A stretch of 64,000 nucleotides of DNA from Serratia grimesii NBRC 13537. GTDB lineage: Bacteria > Pseudomonadota > Gammaproteobacteria > Enterobacterales > Enterobacteriaceae. The translations under genes and the position numbers were made by a program. The stretch lies in contig NZ_BCTT01000003.1 of the NCBI RefSeq assembly GCF_001590905.1, positions 392,778 through 456,777 on the forward strand. Reading direction: 5' to 3'. Below, one piece after another: positions 60,002 through 64,000 of the stretch (its first letter is position 1; each line of letters begins with the position of its first letter). The notes below the pieces were generated by a model. The model made no database searches, was not told where the DNA came from, and saw nothing but the letters and a program-made list of their open reading frames with translations.

Positions 60002-60688
60002 ATGGAATGGTTGAACATACTGATCGTCGAAGATGAAACGCCGCTGGCAGAGATGCATGCTGAATTTATTCGGCAGAACGGGGGGTGTCGGCAAATCTGG
60101 CTGGCCGGCACCTTGGCGCAGGCGCGCATGATGGCCGACCGCTTCAAACCGGATCTGATCCTGCTGGATAACTTCCTGCCCGATGGTCAGGGTATTGAGC
60201 TGCTGCGGGAACTGACGTTAAAGGGGTATACCGGCGGTATCGTGTTTATCACTGCCGCCAGTGATATGGATACCGTCGCCGAAGCGCTGCGTTATGGGGT
60301 GTTTGATTACCTGATCAAACCGCTGGCCTATGATCGTCTGACCCACACCTTATTACGCTTCAGCCAGCGGCGCCAGGCGCTGAAGGACAAAGCGCGCCTT
60401 AACCAACGTCGTATCGACCAGATGTTCAACACCTATGCACGAGGTGAGCAGCAGGCAGCATTGCCGGCAGGTATCGATGAATTGACGCTGGTTAAAATCC
60501 GCGCCTTGTTTGATCCCCCGACGGAAAGTCACACAGCTGAAAGCGTTGCGCAAAAAATGGGATTAAGCCGTACAACTGCACGTCGCTATCTGGAATTTTG
60601 CACCGCCGCACAACAACTGCGTGCCGAAATCATTTACGGCAAGGTGGGCCGTCCACAGCGGATCTATCGTTCTCTTCCCCCTGAATAA
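60002..60688 (+). CDS. dpiA: DpiA/CitB-type response regulator
   Basis: A 228-residue response regulator of the CitB/DcuR/DpiA family. The receiver domain (1-120) has the acidic pair Glu10/Asp11, phosphoacceptor Asp56 (LILLDNFLPDG), a conserved Thr in FITAASD and Lys in YLIKPLAYDR. The C-terminal part has the family helix-turn-helix AESVAQKMGLSRTTARRYLE. In relatives it is encoded with the citrate sensor kinase CitA/DpiB. Here no kinase gene flanks it: upstream is citC and downstream lacZ. It probably still activates the cit operon, with a kinase encoded elsewhere. Confidence 0.92.
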   Translation: MEWLNILIVEDETPLAEMHAEFIRQNGGCRQIWLAGTLAQARMMADRFKPDLILLDNFLPDGQGIELLRELTLKGYTGGIVFITAASDMDTVAEALRYGVFDYLIKPLAYDRLTHTLLRFSQRRQALKDKARLNQRRIDQMFNTYARGEQQAALPAGIDELTLVKIRALFDPPTESHTAESVAQKMGLSRTTARRYLEFCTAAQQLRAEIIYGKVGRPQRIYRSLPPE

Positions 60689-60719
60689 ACGGTTATTTGA
60701 TCGGCCCTGCAAGGTTGTA

Positions 60720-60733
60720 TGTAACCGCTTTAC
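60720..60733. promoter_or_regulatory. candidate LacI/GalR-type operator before lacZ
   Basis: TGTAACCGCTTTAC matches the first eleven positions of the GalR/LacI-family pattern TGTAA-N-CG-N-TTACA, with the last arm shifted by one base. It lies 66 bp before lacZ. Confidence 0.4.
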
Positions 60734-60768
60734 TTTTCTTGTACTCGTCAGCATCTTATTCGGCATGA

Positions 60769-63888
<3,120 letters not shown>

Positions 63889-63912
63889 ATCTGCCAAAAC
63901 CTCAACGGGTTG

Positions 63913-63944
63913 CGCATTCTGTAAGCAAACAGTCACAGAATGCG
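63913..63944 (+). terminator. hairpin after lacZ
   Basis: A perfect 10-bp stem CGCATTCTGT/ACAGAATGCG with a 12-nt loop lies 24 bp after the stop codon. No U-run follows, so termination may depend on Rho or the hairpin may only stabilise the transcript. Confidence 0.5.
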
Positions 63945-64000
63945 TAATCCGCCTTTGACATGCCGCCAACACCCCGTTATGATTCCGGCCGTTCAAACGA

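Overview
The window reads as chromosomal DNA of an enteric gammaproteobacterium. Many proteins are close relatives of Escherichia coli proteins (OpgB, Amn, YneE, Nac, MnaT, YghW, AlkB, Agp, CitT, CitCDEFXG, LacZ). The gene content and neighbourhoods suggest Serratia or a near relative in the Yersiniaceae. This is judged from remembered protein sequences, not from a search. I see no phage, plasmid, insertion-sequence transposase or CRISPR array. The content is ordinary metabolism, transport and regulation, with several accessory islands.

Layout. 1-8.2 kb: the 3' end of an ABC ATPase gene with an inositol-monophosphatase-family gene; a second-type GAPDH gene behind a GlxA-type regulator; a luciferase-like oxidoreductase; then a TPP-riboswitch-controlled thiamine-precursor operon (tenA-thiZ-thiX-thiY). 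8.4-16 kb: opgB, amn, yneE, nac with a sigma-54 promoter, tRNA-Asn and an RluA-family pseudouridine synthase. 16.3-18.4 kb: an AT-rich pair encoding a DUF1852 protein (MesX) and a folate-independent core methionine synthase (MesD). 18.7-26 kb: an ABC-2 efflux operon (MFP, fused ATPase, two permeases, outer-membrane factor) with a divergent TetR gene and a perfect operator palindrome between them. 26-36 kb: small transporter, regulator and reductase modules and a Fur-controlled IroN-like receptor. 36-39.2 kb: lipopolysaccharide core genes (heptosyltransferase, O-antigen ligase, WaaZ-like).

39.4-47.4 kb holds the most interesting accessory unit. It is a six-gene operon with an oligopeptide-type ABC importer (binding protein, two permeases, fused dual ATPase), a luciferase-like FMN monooxygenase and a two-domain alkylhydroperoxidase/CMD protein. 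Its substrate is unknown. Directly upstream lies a 266-bp element bounded by long inverted repeats and containing nested stems, which could be a structured leader RNA or a MITE-like repeat. 47.4-52.8 kb: AlaX-type editing protein, LysR regulator, alkB, a RarD-like transporter, a phosphopantetheinyl transferase and agp.

52.9-60.7 kb is a complete citrate fermentation operon, citC-D-E-F-X-G-citT on the minus strand. A divergent DpiA/CitB-type response regulator gene follows, but its usual sensor kinase gene is absent from the neighbourhood. The window closes with lacZ, which has neither lacI nor lacY beside it within the window.

Starts were chosen by ribosome-binding sites, overlaps with upstream genes and family length, so several are shorter than the longest open frame. 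Functions rest on recognised motifs and remembered homologues. Substrates of the transporters and oxidoreductases are mostly inference.
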